60,353 nucleotides of DNA. Origin: Blautia sp. GTDB taxonomy: Bacteria; Bacillota; Clostridia; Lachnospirales; Lachnospiraceae. Positions within the stretch are counted from its first letter, which is position 1; the number at the start of each line of letters is the position of its first letter. Position numbers and translations under genes: made by a program. Where the stretch lies: contig JAETNR010000024.1 in assembly GCA_021772055.1 (NCBI GenBank), positions 1-60,353 on the forward strand. The letters are read 5' to 3'. Of this stretch, positions 15,915-25,400 are shown in pieces. The notes under the pieces are model-generated. The model worked only from the letters and a program-made list of their open reading frames with translations. It had not been told where the DNA came from and ran no database searches.

Positions 15915-16949
15915 ATGAAATATATTCAGTTTGACCAATCAAGAGAATTGGATCTGGTTCTCTTAGGAAGGGTTGCCATTGATTTTAACCCTGCCTACAG
16001 TGAACAGGTAAAAGAAGAATTCAAACCATTAAAGAAAGTTCATTATTTTGAGAAATTTGTAGGAGGTTCTCCTGCCAATATTGCAGTAGGTGTTACCCAT
16101 CACGGATTAAAAGCCGGCTTTATCGGAAAAGTATCGGATGACCAGTTCGGGGAATTTGTGGTGGATTATTTTCAGGAACAGGGAATAGACACCTCATGCA
16201 TTTCCAAATGCACCAATGGGGAGAAGCTTGGCCTCACCTTTACGGAAATGCTTTCTTCCAGTGAAAGCAGCATTCTGATGTACCGGAACCGTATTGCAGA
16301 TCTTCAGCTTCATGTGGATGACATTAAAGAAGACTATATCAAAAGTGCAAAAGCCCTTCTGATTTCCGGTACAGCACTGGCGGAAAGTCCCTCCAGAGAG
16401 GCTGCAATCAAAGCAGTCATGCTGGCAAAAAAGAACGGCACCAGGATTATTTTTGATATTGATTACAGAGCCTATAACTGGAAAAACAGCGATGAAATAT
16501 CCATCTACTATTCTATTATTGCCAAAGAGGCAGACATTATCATGGGCTCCAGAGAAGAGTTTGACCTGACGGAGAAACTGATTCGTCCGGGAATGACAGA
16601 TGAAGAGAGTGCTGCATACTGGCAGAGTTACCACGCAAAAGTCGTGGTAATCAAACATGGAATGAAGGGCTCTGCTGCCTATACTTGTGACGGCCAGAAA
16701 TTCAGCATAAAACCTTTCCCTGTAGAAGCCAGGAAGGGATTTGGCGGCGGAGACGGATACGCTGCCGGGTTCCTGTACGGTCTTTACAAGGGCTGGGAAA
16801 TGATCGACTGCCTGGAATTCGGTTCCGCAGAAGCGTCCATGATGGTAAAGAGCAACAACTGCTCCGACTCCCTTCCGGGGCCTGAGGAAGTCCATGCATT
16901 TATTAAAGAAGAAAAAGAAAAGTTCGGTGAAATGATCGCAAGAGTTTAG
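15915..16949 (+). CDS. iolC: 5-Dehydro-2-deoxygluconokinase
   Basis: A 344-aa ribokinase-family protein that phosphorylates 5-dehydro-2-deoxy-D-gluconate, step five of the iol pathway. N-terminal GRVAIDFNPAY and FVGGSPANIAVGVTHHGLKA define the family. The ATP/anion-hole motif, normally GAGD, reads GGGD (KGFGGGDGYAAGF); the catalytic Asp is kept, so activity is likely. It starts 87 bases after iolG behind ACGGAGGAGAAATTC. No fused DUF2090 domain, so this is the short form of the enzyme. Confidence 0.92.
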   Translation: MKYIQFDQSRELDLVLLGRVAIDFNPAYSEQVKEEFKPLKKVHYFEKFVGGSPANIAVGVTHHGLKAGFIGKVSDDQFGEFVVDYFQEQGIDTSCISKCTNGEKLGLTFTEMLSSSESSILMYRNRIADLQLHVDDIKEDYIKSAKALLISGTALAESPSREAAIKAVMLAKKNGTRIIFDIDYRAYNWKNSDEISIYYSIIAKEADIIMGSREEFDLTEKLIRPGMTDEESAAYWQSYHAKVVVIKHGMKGSAAYTCDGQKFSIKPFPVEARKGFGGGDGYAAGFLYGLYKGWEMIDCLEFGSAEASMMVKSNNCSDSLPGPEEVHAFIKEEKEKFGEMIARV

Positions 16950-16971
16950 CAGATAAGAAAGGAATAGATCA

Positions 16972-18903
16972 ATGGCAAAGACAATTCGAATGACTGCCGC
17001 ACAGGCAATCGTGAAATTTTTGGATAATCAGTATGTGTCCATGGACGGGAAGGAAACAAAGTTTGTAGAAGGATTCTTCACGATCTTCGGACATGGAATC
17101 GCCGTAGGACTAGGGGAGGCTTTGGACACAAATCCCGGAGAACTGCGGGTACTTCAGGGAAGAAACGAACAGGGAATGTGCCATACAGCTATTGCTTTTG
17201 CTAAGCAGAACTGCCGCAGAAAAATTATTGCCTGCGCATCTTCCATAGGGCCTGGAGCTGCAAACATGGTAACCGCCTGCGCTACTGCCACGGTAAACAA
17301 CATTCCCCTTCTGGTATTTCCGGCAGATACCTTTGCATCCAGGCAGCCGGATCCGGTTCTGCAGCAGCTGGAACAGAGCAGCAGCCTTGCAGTCACCACC
17401 AACGATGCTTTCCGTCCGGTCTGCAAATACTGGGACAGGATCACAAGACCGGAAATGGTCATGACAGCATTGATTAATGCAATGAGAGTCCTTACGGATC
17501 CTGCAGAAACAGGTGCCTGCTGTATCGGACTTTGCCAGGATGTGGAAGGAGAATCCTATGATTTCCCGGAATATTTCTTTAAAAAACGGGTACATAGGAT
17601 TACAAGACCTGCTCCGGTAGAGGAGGAACTGGAAGATATTGCTAATGTGATTGCAAATGCCAAAAAGCCGCTGATCATTGTAGGCGGAGGCGTGCGCTAC
17701 AGCGAAGCAGGCGAGACAGTGGAAAAATTCTGTGAAGAATTCAGGATTCCTTTTGGAGAGACACAGGCAGGGAAAAGTGCATGTAAGTCCAGCCATCCCT
17801 ACTGCCTTGGGGGAATCGGGGTAACAGGTACCTATGCTTCCAATCTGATCGCAAAGGACGCAGATGCCGTAATTGCCATTGGTACCAGAATGTCTGATTT
17901 TACCACAAGCTCCAAGCATTTATTCAGAAATGAAGCGATACAGTTTGTTTCCATCAATAACTGCAGATACCATGCATACAAGATGGATGCCGTAAAGGCA
18001 GTGGGAGATGCAAAAGTGGCTTTGGAAGCCCTGGCAGCAAAACTTCGGAGCATGGGATACTGTTCCGGATATACCACTGAAATAGAGGATGCCAAGAAAG
18101 CCTGGGATGAGGAAATGGTTCGCCTTTCCGGAATTACTTATACAGGAGAGGATTTTGAGCCGCTGATCAAGGCAAGAGATCCGAGAACCATTCCGGAATT
18201 TGTGAAACTGACAGAAGGAAAACTTACCCAGACTGCAGCTCTTGCCTGCATCCGCAGAGTTATTGACCAGGATGCGGTGATCATCACGGCAGGCGGATCC
18301 CTTCCAAGCTGCATGCAGCGTATGTGGACGACGGACAAAAGAGGGGGATATCATGCAGAATACGGATATTCCTGTATGGGATATGAAGTGGCTGCAACAC
18401 TTGGGGTAAAATTTGCGGAGCCGGATCATGAGGTTTATTGTGTAGTAGGAGACTCCAGTTTCCAGATGCTCCACAGCGAGATCATGACCATTATGCAGGA
18501 GCGCCAGAAAGTAAATATTCTGATCTTTGACAACTGCGGTTTTGGATGCATCAACAATCTGGAAATGAACCACGGAATCGGAAGCCTTGCAACAGAATTC
18601 CGTTATACAGACGGCAGAAAGCCATGTGGTGATCTGATTCCTGTAGATTATGCAAAAGTCGGCGAGGGCTATGGCCTGAAAACTTATACATGCAAGACCA
18701 TTCAGGAGCTTGAGGCAGCTTTGGAAGATGCCAAGAAGCAGGAAATCGCCTGCCTTTTTGACCTGAAAGTGATCCCTAAGACCATGACAGACGGCTATGA
18801 GTCCTGGTGGGATGTGGGAATTGCCACCACATCTGCAAAAGAAGAGGTACGAAAAGCCTGTGAGGGTGTATTGAAGGGACGAAGCGAAGCGAGAGCTTAC
18901 TAG
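16972..18903 (+). CDS. iolD: 3D-(3,5/4)-trihydroxycyclohexane-1,2-dione hydrolase
   Basis: A 643-aa thiamine-diphosphate enzyme of the acetolactate-synthase fold that opens the inositol ring to 5-deoxy-glucuronate. Three domains are visible: N-terminal Pyr domain (FGHGIAVGLGEAL, GRNEQGMCHTAIAFAK), a central domain (KKPLIIVGGGVRYSEAGE) and a C-terminal PP domain with the ThDP motif starting GDSSFQMLHSE and ending DNCGFGCINN. Length matches IolD. It begins 22 bases after iolC. A 23-base hairpin lies between it and iolB. Confidence 0.95.
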   Translation: MAKTIRMTAAQAIVKFLDNQYVSMDGKETKFVEGFFTIFGHGIAVGLGEALDTNPGELRVLQGRNEQGMCHTAIAFAKQNCRRKIIACASSIGPGAANMVTACATATVNNIPLLVFPADTFASRQPDPVLQQLEQSSSLAVTTNDAFRPVCKYWDRITRPEMVMTALINAMRVLTDPAETGACCIGLCQDVEGESYDFPEYFFKKRVHRITRPAPVEEELEDIANVIANAKKPLIIVGGGVRYSEAGETVEKFCEEFRIPFGETQAGKSACKSSHPYCLGGIGVTGTYASNLIAKDADAVIAIGTRMSDFTTSSKHLFRNEAIQFVSINNCRYHAYKMDAVKAVGDAKVALEALAAKLRSMGYCSGYTTEIEDAKKAWDEEMVRLSGITYTGEDFEPLIKARDPRTIPEFVKLTEGKLTQTAALACIRRVIDQDAVIITAGGSLPSCMQRMWTTDKRGGYHAEYGYSCMGYEVAATLGVKFAEPDHEVYCVVGDSSFQMLHSEIMTIMQERQKVNILIFDNCGFGCINNLEMNHGIGSLATEFRYTDGRKPCGDLIPVDYAKVGEGYGLKTYTCKTIQELEAALEDAKKQEIACLFDLKVIPKTMTDGYESWWDVGIATTSAKEEVRKACEGVLKGRSEARAY

Positions 18904-18912
18904 GAAAAAGAA

Positions 18913-18935
18913 ATCTGCCGCAGCAGGCGGCAGAT
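18913..18935 (+). other. Intercistronic hairpin between iolD and iolB
   Basis: ATCTGCCG (18913-18920) pairs with CGGCAGAT (18928-18935). No T run follows, so it is more likely an mRNA stability or processing element than a terminator; a ribosome site AAGGAG follows it directly. Confidence 0.55.
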
Positions 18936-18949
18936 ATAAGGAGAAAAAG

Positions 18950-19735
18950 ATGGGAAGTTTATTTGGATATCCGGATTTTGATGAAACGGGTGAAATGATT
19001 TTAACCACCTATGACAATGCATATAAAGAAATGCTGATGGATATTCGTGTGTACCGGATGAAAGCAGGGGAATCCCGGAAATTCGGACGCACGGGGGAAG
19101 AGACGGCAGTTCTTCTCCTGTCCGGAGTGCTGACTTATGAATGGGGAAAAGAAAAGGAGACTGTCTCCAGAGCAGATGTATTTACAGAAGGGCCTTATGC
19201 ACTTCACCTTTGCCAGGGGGAAGAGACTCTGGTAACTGCACAGGAGGACACGGAGATCCTGGTACAGTGTACGAAAAATGAGAAAAAGTTTCCGGCCCGC
19301 CTTTATACACCCAAGGATGCGCCCTGGGGTTATTCCTGCAAAGGAAAATTCGGAAATGTGGCAAACCGCCGTGTAAATACGATTTTTGATCATGATATCT
19401 GCCCGGAATCCAATATGGTTTTGGGAGAGGTATTAAATGACAGAGGAAACTGGTCAGGCTATCTGCCTCACAGGCATCCCCAGCCGGAAACTTATTTCTT
19501 TAAATTCGACAGGCCTGAGGGATTTGGCGCAAGCTTTGTGGGAGATCAGGTTTTTAAAAGTGTAAACAACAGTTTTTCCGCTATTCCCGGAGGGGAACTT
19601 CATCCCCAGGCAGCAGCGCCGGGCTTCCAGATGTATACCTGCTGGATGATCCGCCATCTGGATGGAAATCCCTGGCTGCAGACAGACCGCTGCGAGGATG
19701 AAAGATATGTGTGGATGCATGATGCACAGTTTTAG
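18950..19735 (+). CDS. iolB: 5-Deoxy-glucuronate isomerase
   Basis: A 261-aa cupin-fold enzyme that isomerises 5-deoxy-glucuronate to 5-dehydro-2-deoxygluconate, between IolD and IolC in the pathway. The metal-binding cupin motif is seen in YLPHRHPQPETYFFKFDRPE, with the conserved FGASFVGDQVFKSVNNSF following. The ATG follows ATAAGGAGAAAAAG. It lies between iolD and the alcohol dehydrogenase gene (18-base gap), so it is in the same operon. Confidence 0.93.
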   Translation: MGSLFGYPDFDETGEMILTTYDNAYKEMLMDIRVYRMKAGESRKFGRTGEETAVLLLSGVLTYEWGKEKETVSRADVFTEGPYALHLCQGEETLVTAQEDTEILVQCTKNEKKFPARLYTPKDAPWGYSCKGKFGNVANRRVNTIFDHDICPESNMVLGEVLNDRGNWSGYLPHRHPQPETYFFKFDRPEGFGASFVGDQVFKSVNNSFSAIPGGELHPQAAAPGFQMYTCWMIRHLDGNPWLQTDRCEDERYVWMHDAQF

Positions 19736-19753
19736 AAAAGGGAGAAAATAATT

Positions 19754-20911
19754 ATGGCAAGAGAATTTATCGTACCCGGGCAGATAATCACAGGAAGCGG
19801 AGCTCTTGAAATGGCCAGCCCTGTGCTTTCCGGCTTTGGGAAAAAGGCAATGATCGTAACGGATAAAGTGATGATCAGTCTGGGAAATTGTGCAAAATTG
19901 GAGAAGATCCTGCAGGATGCGGGAATTCTATACACCATTTACTCTGAAATTACCGGCGAGCCGACAGATGTAATGATTGAAAACGGATTGAAACAGTACA
20001 AAGAAGAAAACTGTGATTTTCTCATCGCATTGGGAGGAGGAAGCCCTATAGATTCCATGAAAGCCATAGGCTCCCTTACTGCAAACGGCGGGTGTATTTC
20101 CGATTATATGGGAAAGACCATAGATGTACCCATGCCGCCTATGGCAGCGATTCCAACTACCGCAGGAACCGGATCGGAAGCGACGCAGTTTACCATTATT
20201 ACAGATACCAAAAAAGATATTAAAATGCTGTTAAAGGGAAAAGTACTGATGCCTGATCTTGCGGTGATCGATCCTCAGTTTACCATGACTGCACCGCCAA
20301 AGATTACTGCAGCAACAGGCCTGGACGCTTTTTGCCATGCAGTGGAGGCATATACTTCTAAAAAAGCGCAGACTTTATCTGACACCTTTGCCGTATCGGC
20401 AGTAAAGCGTATTTTTCAGTATCTTCCTACTGCATTCCATAACGGAACAGATGAGGAAGCCAGGATTCAGATGTCTGTAGCCGCCCTGGAAGCCGGAATT
20501 GCTTTTAATAATGCATCGGTTACCCTGATTCACGGCATGAGCCGTCCTATCGGTGCTTTGTTCCATGTAGCTCATGGCCTGTCCAATGCCATGCTGATCA
20601 AGGTTTGCCTGAAGTATGCATTGCCAGGGGCTTATGATAGATTTGCCGCTCTTGGAAGGGCAGTGGGCGTGGCAGGAAATGAGGATTCCGATAAGGAAGC
20701 AAGTGAAAAATTCCTGGAAGCTGCCATTGCTTTAACCAGGGAGCTTGAGACACCGACGCTTGCCGAGTATGGAATTGAAAAAGGTGCATTCTTTGAGGTA
20801 ATCGAAAAGATGGCACATGATGCCATGGAAAGCGGAAGCCCTCAGAATACAAGAAGAGCGATTGCTCAGAAAGATGTGGAGAAGCTTTATAAGGAGCTTT
20901 GGGAAGAATAA
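19754..20911 (+). CDS. Iron-containing alcohol dehydrogenase of the iol operon
   Basis: A 385-aa group III (Fe-type) alcohol dehydrogenase. NAD-binding is shown by ALGGGSPIDSMKAIG, and the metal ligands by GLDAFCHAVEAY and MSRPIGALFHVAHGLSNAM. It is the last gene before a terminator and only 18 bases after iolB, so it probably handles an aldehyde made in inositol breakdown. Malonic semialdehyde is the classical end product and no iolA gene (its dehydrogenase) is present; reduction to 3-hydroxypropionate is therefore my favoured but unproven role. A general butanol/lactaldehyde-type dehydrogenase is the alternative. Confidence 0.88.
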   Translation: MAREFIVPGQIITGSGALEMASPVLSGFGKKAMIVTDKVMISLGNCAKLEKILQDAGILYTIYSEITGEPTDVMIENGLKQYKEENCDFLIALGGGSPIDSMKAIGSLTANGGCISDYMGKTIDVPMPPMAAIPTTAGTGSEATQFTIITDTKKDIKMLLKGKVLMPDLAVIDPQFTMTAPPKITAATGLDAFCHAVEAYTSKKAQTLSDTFAVSAVKRIFQYLPTAFHNGTDEEARIQMSVAALEAGIAFNNASVTLIHGMSRPIGALFHVAHGLSNAMLIKVCLKYALPGAYDRFAALGRAVGVAGNEDSDKEASEKFLEAAIALTRELETPTLAEYGIEKGAFFEVIEKMAHDAMESGSPQNTRRAIAQKDVEKLYKELWEE

Positions 20912-20922
20912 AAAAGATGGAG

Positions 20923-20956
20923 AAGGCTGTTGAAGAATGACTTCAACAGCCTTTTG
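20923..20956 (+). terminator. Intrinsic terminator of the iol operon
   Basis: AAGGCTGTTGAAG (20923-20935) and CTTCAACAGCCTT (20941-20953) form a perfect 13-bp stem followed by TT. Confidence 0.88.
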
Positions 20957-21049
20957 ACATATATAGAATCGAATAGATTCATATTTAGTCATATTCACTA
21001 TTCGTACCGCATAGCAATATGAAAAATAACATCATTTTGATTAATTTGA

Positions 21050-21078
21050 TTGACTTTTTCTTTTCTGTGTTGTACAAT
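21050..21078 (+). promoter_or_regulatory. Promoter of the CUT1 sugar importer operon
   Basis: TTGACT (21050-21055) and TACAAT (21073-21078) with a 17-base spacer. It lies inside an upstream open frame, showing that the binding-protein gene must start later, at 21148. Confidence 0.72.
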
Positions 21079-21147
21079 TTGACCATAACACAGGAACTGC
21101 GTGCGTTGAAGCAGTCACCTGATATAACTAAAAGGAGGATTATAGCT

Positions 21148-22368
21148 ATGAACAAGAAATTTTTAGCAGTTGCAACAATTGCCGCAATGGTGGCTGCCGT
21201 TCCTACCGTTTGTTATGCAGATGATACTGAAGTGAATGTGATCGCTGCAGAGTATGGCCAGAACACAGCAGAGTGGTGGGCAAACTTTGTAGAAGATTTC
21301 AACAAAGACAACCCTGGAATTAAGCTGAATGTAGAAGTTGTTTCATGGAATGACATCTACACAGTTGTGAATACGCGAATCCAGGGAAATAACGCACCGG
21401 ATATCCTTAATATTGATGTATTTGCGGATTATCAGGCTGATGGGCTTCTTCTTCCTGCACAGGATTATGTTTCGGAAGAAACTTATGCAAAGATGTATCC
21501 GTCCTTCCTGGAACAGTCCGTGGTAGATGATGTTGTATGGGCGGTTCCCGATCTTGCTTCTGCAAGGGCGCTTTACTACAACGTAGATATTCTTGAAGCT
21601 GCAGGCGTGGAGCCTCCTTCCACATGGGAAGAGCTTACTGCCGCATGCGAAGCGATTAAAGCATATGATGACAGCATTTATCCTTGGGGCATTGATATGA
21701 CAACGGATGAAGGCCAGGCGGCATTTGCTTACTACACCTGGAACAACGGCGGCGGATTCGTGGACGAGAACGGTGAGTGGGCACTGAACAGTGCAGAAAA
21801 CGTAGAGGCAATTGAATATGCTATTAATCTTGTAAAATCCGGTTATACCAATAGTGATCCTGCAAATGATACGCGTTACGATCTGCAGGATATGTTCGGA
21901 GCAGGCCAGGTTGCCATGGTAATTGCACCGAACAGTCTTCCTACCTATATTGCAGAGGGCGGACATGAAGTAAACTATGCCGTAGCTTCTATTCCCTGCA
22001 ATAAGGGAGAATCTGTATCAGCAGGCGTTATGGATCGTTTCATGTGCTTTGACAATGGCTATTCTGATGAGGAACTGGCAGCGATCACCACATTCTTTGA
22101 TTATTTCTATGAAGATGCACGTTATTCCGAGTGGGTTCTTATGGAGGGATTCCTTCCTGCAACAATGGCAGGCGGAGAAGCGGTAGCTGCTGCTGATGAA
22201 AGCATGGCTGCATGGGTCGATATCGTAGGCTCCAGCAAATTCTATCCGACTGCTAAGGCTGAATGGGCAGATGTAAAACAGGGCGTGATCGATGCAGAGC
22301 AGAGAGCACTTCTTGGAGAAGATGTTCAGACTTTGTTAGATGAACTGCAGGCTGATATTGCAGGCTGA
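21148..22368 (+). CDS. Extracellular solute-binding protein, family 1 (CUT1)
   Basis: A 406-aa secreted MalE-like receptor. The signal peptide MNKKFLAVATIAAMVAAVPT is followed by VCYA-DD, a signal peptidase I site, again without a lipobox. Mature segments such as NAPDILNIDVFADYQADGLL and PDLASARALYYNVDILEAAG are family-typical. The start at 2114 8 (ATG after AAAGGAGGATT) lies downstream of the promoter. Two permease genes follow, but no ATPase gene, so a shared MsmK-like ATPase is expected. Location behind the iol operon suggests inositol or a related compound as substrate, but its own promoter and the terminator between keep that open. Confidence 0.88.
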   Translation: MNKKFLAVATIAAMVAAVPTVCYADDTEVNVIAAEYGQNTAEWWANFVEDFNKDNPGIKLNVEVVSWNDIYTVVNTRIQGNNAPDILNIDVFADYQADGLLLPAQDYVSEETYAKMYPSFLEQSVVDDVVWAVPDLASARALYYNVDILEAAGVEPPSTWEELTAACEAIKAYDDSIYPWGIDMTTDEGQAAFAYYTWNNGGGFVDENGEWALNSAENVEAIEYAINLVKSGYTNSDPANDTRYDLQDMFGAGQVAMVIAPNSLPTYIAEGGHEVNYAVASIPCNKGESVSAGVMDRFMCFDNGYSDEELAAITTFFDYFYEDARYSEWVLMEGFLPATMAGGEAVAAADESMAAWVDIVGSSKFYPTAKAEWADVKQGVIDAEQRALLGEDVQTLLDELQADIAG

Positions 22369-22408
22369 TTCTGATGATCAGGACTGATTTCACAAAATGA
22401 GAACAGAG

Positions 22409-22438
22409 AGCCGGGCTGTAAAATGGTCCGGCTTTTTG
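22409..22438 (+). terminator. Attenuator-like hairpin after the binding-protein gene
   Basis: AGCCGG (22409-22414) pairs with CCGGCT (22428-22433), followed by TTTTG. It probably limits read-through into the permease genes. Confidence 0.65.
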
Positions 22439-22538
22439 TTGCAAGGTATATCTGAGAGGCAGTCCGGCGGATTTTTTGACATTTTAAGCTTATTGGAAGA
22501 CAATTTCTGTAAATATGACTCTGAATTGGCGGTGAAAT

Positions 22539-23429
22539 ATGAAAAAGAAGAAAATATTAAAAACAGTCACTCCTTATCTCTGGCTGCTTCCGAGTATATT
22601 ATTAATGCTGATTTTTATCCTTTTCCCGATTTTTGAAGTGTTCCGCACATCCTTAAGTGAAGTGAGCAGAGCGGGGATTATCAAGGGATTTGCAGGATTA
22701 GACAATTTCACAAAAGTAATTAAGGGATCCACATTTGGTCTGGTATTAAAAAATACGGTGATTTGGACTATTGTGGTGGTGGGTCTGTCTACCCTGATCG
22801 GCTTTGCACTTGCCATGGTTCTGAATAATGAATTCCGCGGAAGAAAAATTGCCCGTGCCATTGTGGTATTTCCGTGGGCAACTTCCCTGATCATTCAGGC
22901 AGGCGTGTGGAAATTTATCATTGATTCAGACTATGGTACTTTAAATACCCTTTTTATGAAGCTGGGGCTGATCAGTAAGCCTATGAACTGGACGCCTACT
23001 CCCGGTGCTTATTTTGCATGGGAATGCTGGGTAGGTATTTTTGTAACGATACCTTTTGTGACGTTCTGCGTGCTTTCGGGGCTGCAGAGTATTGATGCGT
23101 CATATTATGAATCTGCAACTGTGGACGGGGCAGGTTTTTGGGATAAGCTTTTGCATATCACTTTGCCATTGGTAAAATCCTCCCTTACAGTCAGTACAGT
23201 TCTGAATATTATTTATGTATTCAATTCCTTCCCCATCATCTGGACCATCACCAAGGGTGACCCGGCCAACAGAACAGATACGCTGGTTACCTATCTGTAT
23301 AAACAGGCCTTTTATAAAGGAAGGACCGGAGAGGCTGCAGCTATTTCCGTGATCGGATTTATAATCCTTTGTGTCTGTGCTTCGGTTTATATGGTTATTT
23401 CCTTGAGAAAGGAGGAGCAGGATGCGTAA
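22539..23429 (+). CDS. Sugar ABC transporter permease (MalF-like)
   Basis: A 296-aa inner-membrane protein with about six hydrophobic segments (PYLWLLPSILLMLIFILFPI at the start) and the EAA-loop region near SIDASYYESATVDGAGFWDK, which docks the ATPase. Forms a heterodimer with the next gene's product. The ribosome site is weak (GGCGGTG), and it starts about 170 bases after the binding-protein gene. Overlaps the next gene by 8 bases. Confidence 0.9.
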   Translation: MKKKKILKTVTPYLWLLPSILLMLIFILFPIFEVFRTSLSEVSRAGIIKGFAGLDNFTKVIKGSTFGLVLKNTVIWTIVVVGLSTLIGFALAMVLNNEFRGRKIARAIVVFPWATSLIIQAGVWKFIIDSDYGTLNTLFMKLGLISKPMNWTPTPGAYFAWECWVGIFVTIPFVTFCVLSGLQSIDASYYESATVDGAGFWDKLLHITLPLVKSSLTVSTVLNIIYVFNSFPIIWTITKGDPANRTDTLVTYLYKQAFYKGRTGEAAAISVIGFIILCVCASVYMVISLRKEEQDA

Positions 23430-24294
23430 GTCAAAAGAAAAGATTTATATAAAAAAGGCAAGTACTCCGAAAGAAAAGACCCTTCGGGTCCTGCTTTATG
23501 TGACGGTGCTTCTGCTGGTACTTGTAACTCTGTACCCGTATTTTGTGATGTTTACGACTGCATTGAAATCCCGTGCGGAAATTTACTCCATGAAAGGGAC
23601 GCTGCTTCCCATTGAATGGGAGTGGGAGAATTTCACAAATATCTGGAAGCTGGCGCCTCTGGCACGCTATTTCATGAATTCTATCGTGGTTTCCGGAGGG
23701 GCTACGGCAATTGCTATTATCTGCGGAATTCCGGCTGCGTATGCGCTGTCCCGTATGAAATTCAGGGGGAAAAAGTTTTTCCTTGGGCTGGTGATCGTTT
23801 CGCAGATGTTCGCACCTGTTGTATTGCTGGTGGGAATTTATAAGATTATGAGTATGTTCCATCTGACAGATACCCTCCTGGCACTGGTATTTATCAATGC
23901 TGCATTTAACCAGGCATTTGCGATCTGGCTTTTACGGGGGACATTTATGTCAATTTCTCCGGAGATGGAGCAGGCGGCAACCATTGATGGCTGTAATCAG
24001 GTACAGGCCATGATTAAGGTTCTGCTTCCCGTGGCGGCTCCCGGAATTGTAACGGCGCTGATCTTTGTGTTTATCAATGCATGGAATGAATATACAGTGG
24101 CGCTGACCCTGATTTCCAGTGATATTCTGAAGCCGCTTACGGTAGGGATAACCGTATTTAACGGCTACAATATGATTGAGTGGCAGTATTTGTTTGCATC
24201 CTCGCTGTTTGCGACGATACCGGTTGTGGCACTTTTTATATGCATTGAGAAACATCTGGTAGGCGGTTTGACTTCCGGCGGAGTAAAAGGATAA
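23422..24294 (+). CDS. Sugar ABC transporter permease (MalG-like)
   Basis: A 290-aa permease, partner of the preceding gene. The EAA loop is seen as SPEMEQAATIDGCNQVQAMI. Six membrane segments, positively charged N-terminus. The start lies within the end of the upstream permease gene behind AGAAAGGAGGAGCAGG, so translation is coupled. A strong terminator follows; no ATP-binding subunit is encoded in the operon. Confidence 0.9.
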   Translation: MRKSKEKIYIKKASTPKEKTLRVLLYVTVLLLVLVTLYPYFVMFTTALKSRAEIYSMKGTLLPIEWEWENFTNIWKLAPLARYFMNSIVVSGGATAIAIICGIPAAYALSRMKFRGKKFFLGLVIVSQMFAPVVLLVGIYKIMSMFHLTDTLLALVFINAAFNQAFAIWLLRGTFMSISPEMEQAATIDGCNQVQAMIKVLLPVAAPGIVTALIFVFINAWNEYTVALTLISSDILKPLTVGITVFNGYNMIEWQYLFASSLFATIPVVALFICIEKHLVGGLTSGGVKG

Positions 24295-24308
24295 ATGGTA
24301 TAAAAAAT

Positions 24309-24348
24309 CGGCCTTCTGCCCTGTATGGGGCGGAGGGCCGGTTTTTTG
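24309..24348 (+). terminator. Intrinsic terminator after the CUT1 operon
   Basis: CGGCCTTCTGCCC (24309-24321) pairs with GGGGCGGAGGGCCG (24327-24340) and is followed by TTTTTT. Confidence 0.88.
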
Positions 24349-24465
24349 TCAATAGTACATGAAAAAAAAGCCTCGTTGTTTTTTTTAATCATCTGGAGAG
24401 ATGTTGGGTGTTACGGGGCGGATCACATTCATAAATTAGAGAGAATGAAATAAAGAGAGACTTCC

Positions 24466-25347
24466 ATGGCTGATCAGAAAATAGATAATCTTTTAAATCT
24501 TGCAATGGATTCTACACCTCAGGAGCGGGAAAAATCCTGGAATTTGAATGTTGGATATGATGAAGCGCTACAATTGTGGGATGTGGTGGTGAAATACAGC
24601 GGTGGTGAGGAGGGACTTTCCGGGGAGGGAATCACAGTAGTGCCGCTGCTTGGTGGATATGCGGTGGTGACATTGCCGGAGAGTGCACTGGAGGCATATT
24701 CCGAAAGGACACAGATTGAATTTATCGAGAAGCCGAAGAGACTGTATTTCAGTGATTACCAGGCGAATTTTGCAAGCTGTATTACACCTGTGCAGAGCGG
24801 CAGTGTCTTGCCGGGAATGGGAGACGGGGGGCTTTCCGGGCGGGGAATCCTGATTGGAATCGTGGATTCCGGTGTGGATTACAGGCACCGGGATTTTTGT
24901 AATGCAGATGGAACTACCCGGATTTTAAAACTGTGGGATCAGAGCGGTGTGGCGGAGCAGGAGCAGACGTGGCCCCGCAGGCCGCCCAAAGGATATGCAC
25001 TGGGGGTGGAATATACGCAGGATATGATCAACGCTGCCCTTAAACTGCCTGCATCAGAAGGATATCAGATTGTACCGGAGCGGGATTTCAGCGGTCATGG
25101 AACTTCGGTTCTTGGAATTGCGGCGGGAAACGGCAGGGCTTCCGATGGGGTGAACAGAGGCGTTGCATATGAAAGCGATATTATTGCCGTTAAATTAGGA
25201 ATTCCCAGGGAAAATTCTTTTCCAAGAACTACGGAGCTGATGCAGGGAATTGATTATCTGGTGCGGCAGGCCCTTGCTCTTGGACGGCCGATGGTGATCA
25301 ACATCAGCTTTGGAAATAATTATGGCTCCCATGAGCCTTGTAATTAG
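24466..25347 (+). pseudogene. N-terminal half of a subtilisin-like protease, split by a mobile element
   Basis: Native codons run to 25332 and the frame then reads five element-derived residues before TAG. The part is an S8 family peptidase like the clostridial Csp-type subtilases: a prodomain-like start, then the catalytic Asp in GIVDSGVDYRHRDF and the catalytic His in DFSGHGTSVLGIAAGNG. The strand ending NISFGNNYGSH is continued exactly by RGDSLLETYID at 41498. The missing catalytic Ser is in that distal part. The original enzyme was probably a cytoplasmic or spore-associated protease; no signal peptide is seen. Confidence 0.92.
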
Positions 25348-25354
25348 GGGAAGA
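25321..25354. other. Left attachment site of the integrated element (attL)
   Basis: Host sequence ends in GGCTCC followed by the crossover bases CA (25330-25331). The element side then carries the arm TTGTAATTAGGGGAAGA (25338-25354), which mirrors the arm at the right end. See the right site at 41471-41506. Confidence 0.82.
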
Positions 25355-25400
25355 ATAAAGAAAACATTGATGTTTCCTGCATTTGCGGACATTCAGTGTT

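Noticed and set aside
21019..21147. Longer start for the CUT1 binding protein
   Set aside because: A good promoter lies inside the extension at 21050-21078, and the signal peptide and ribosome site fit the ATG at 21148.
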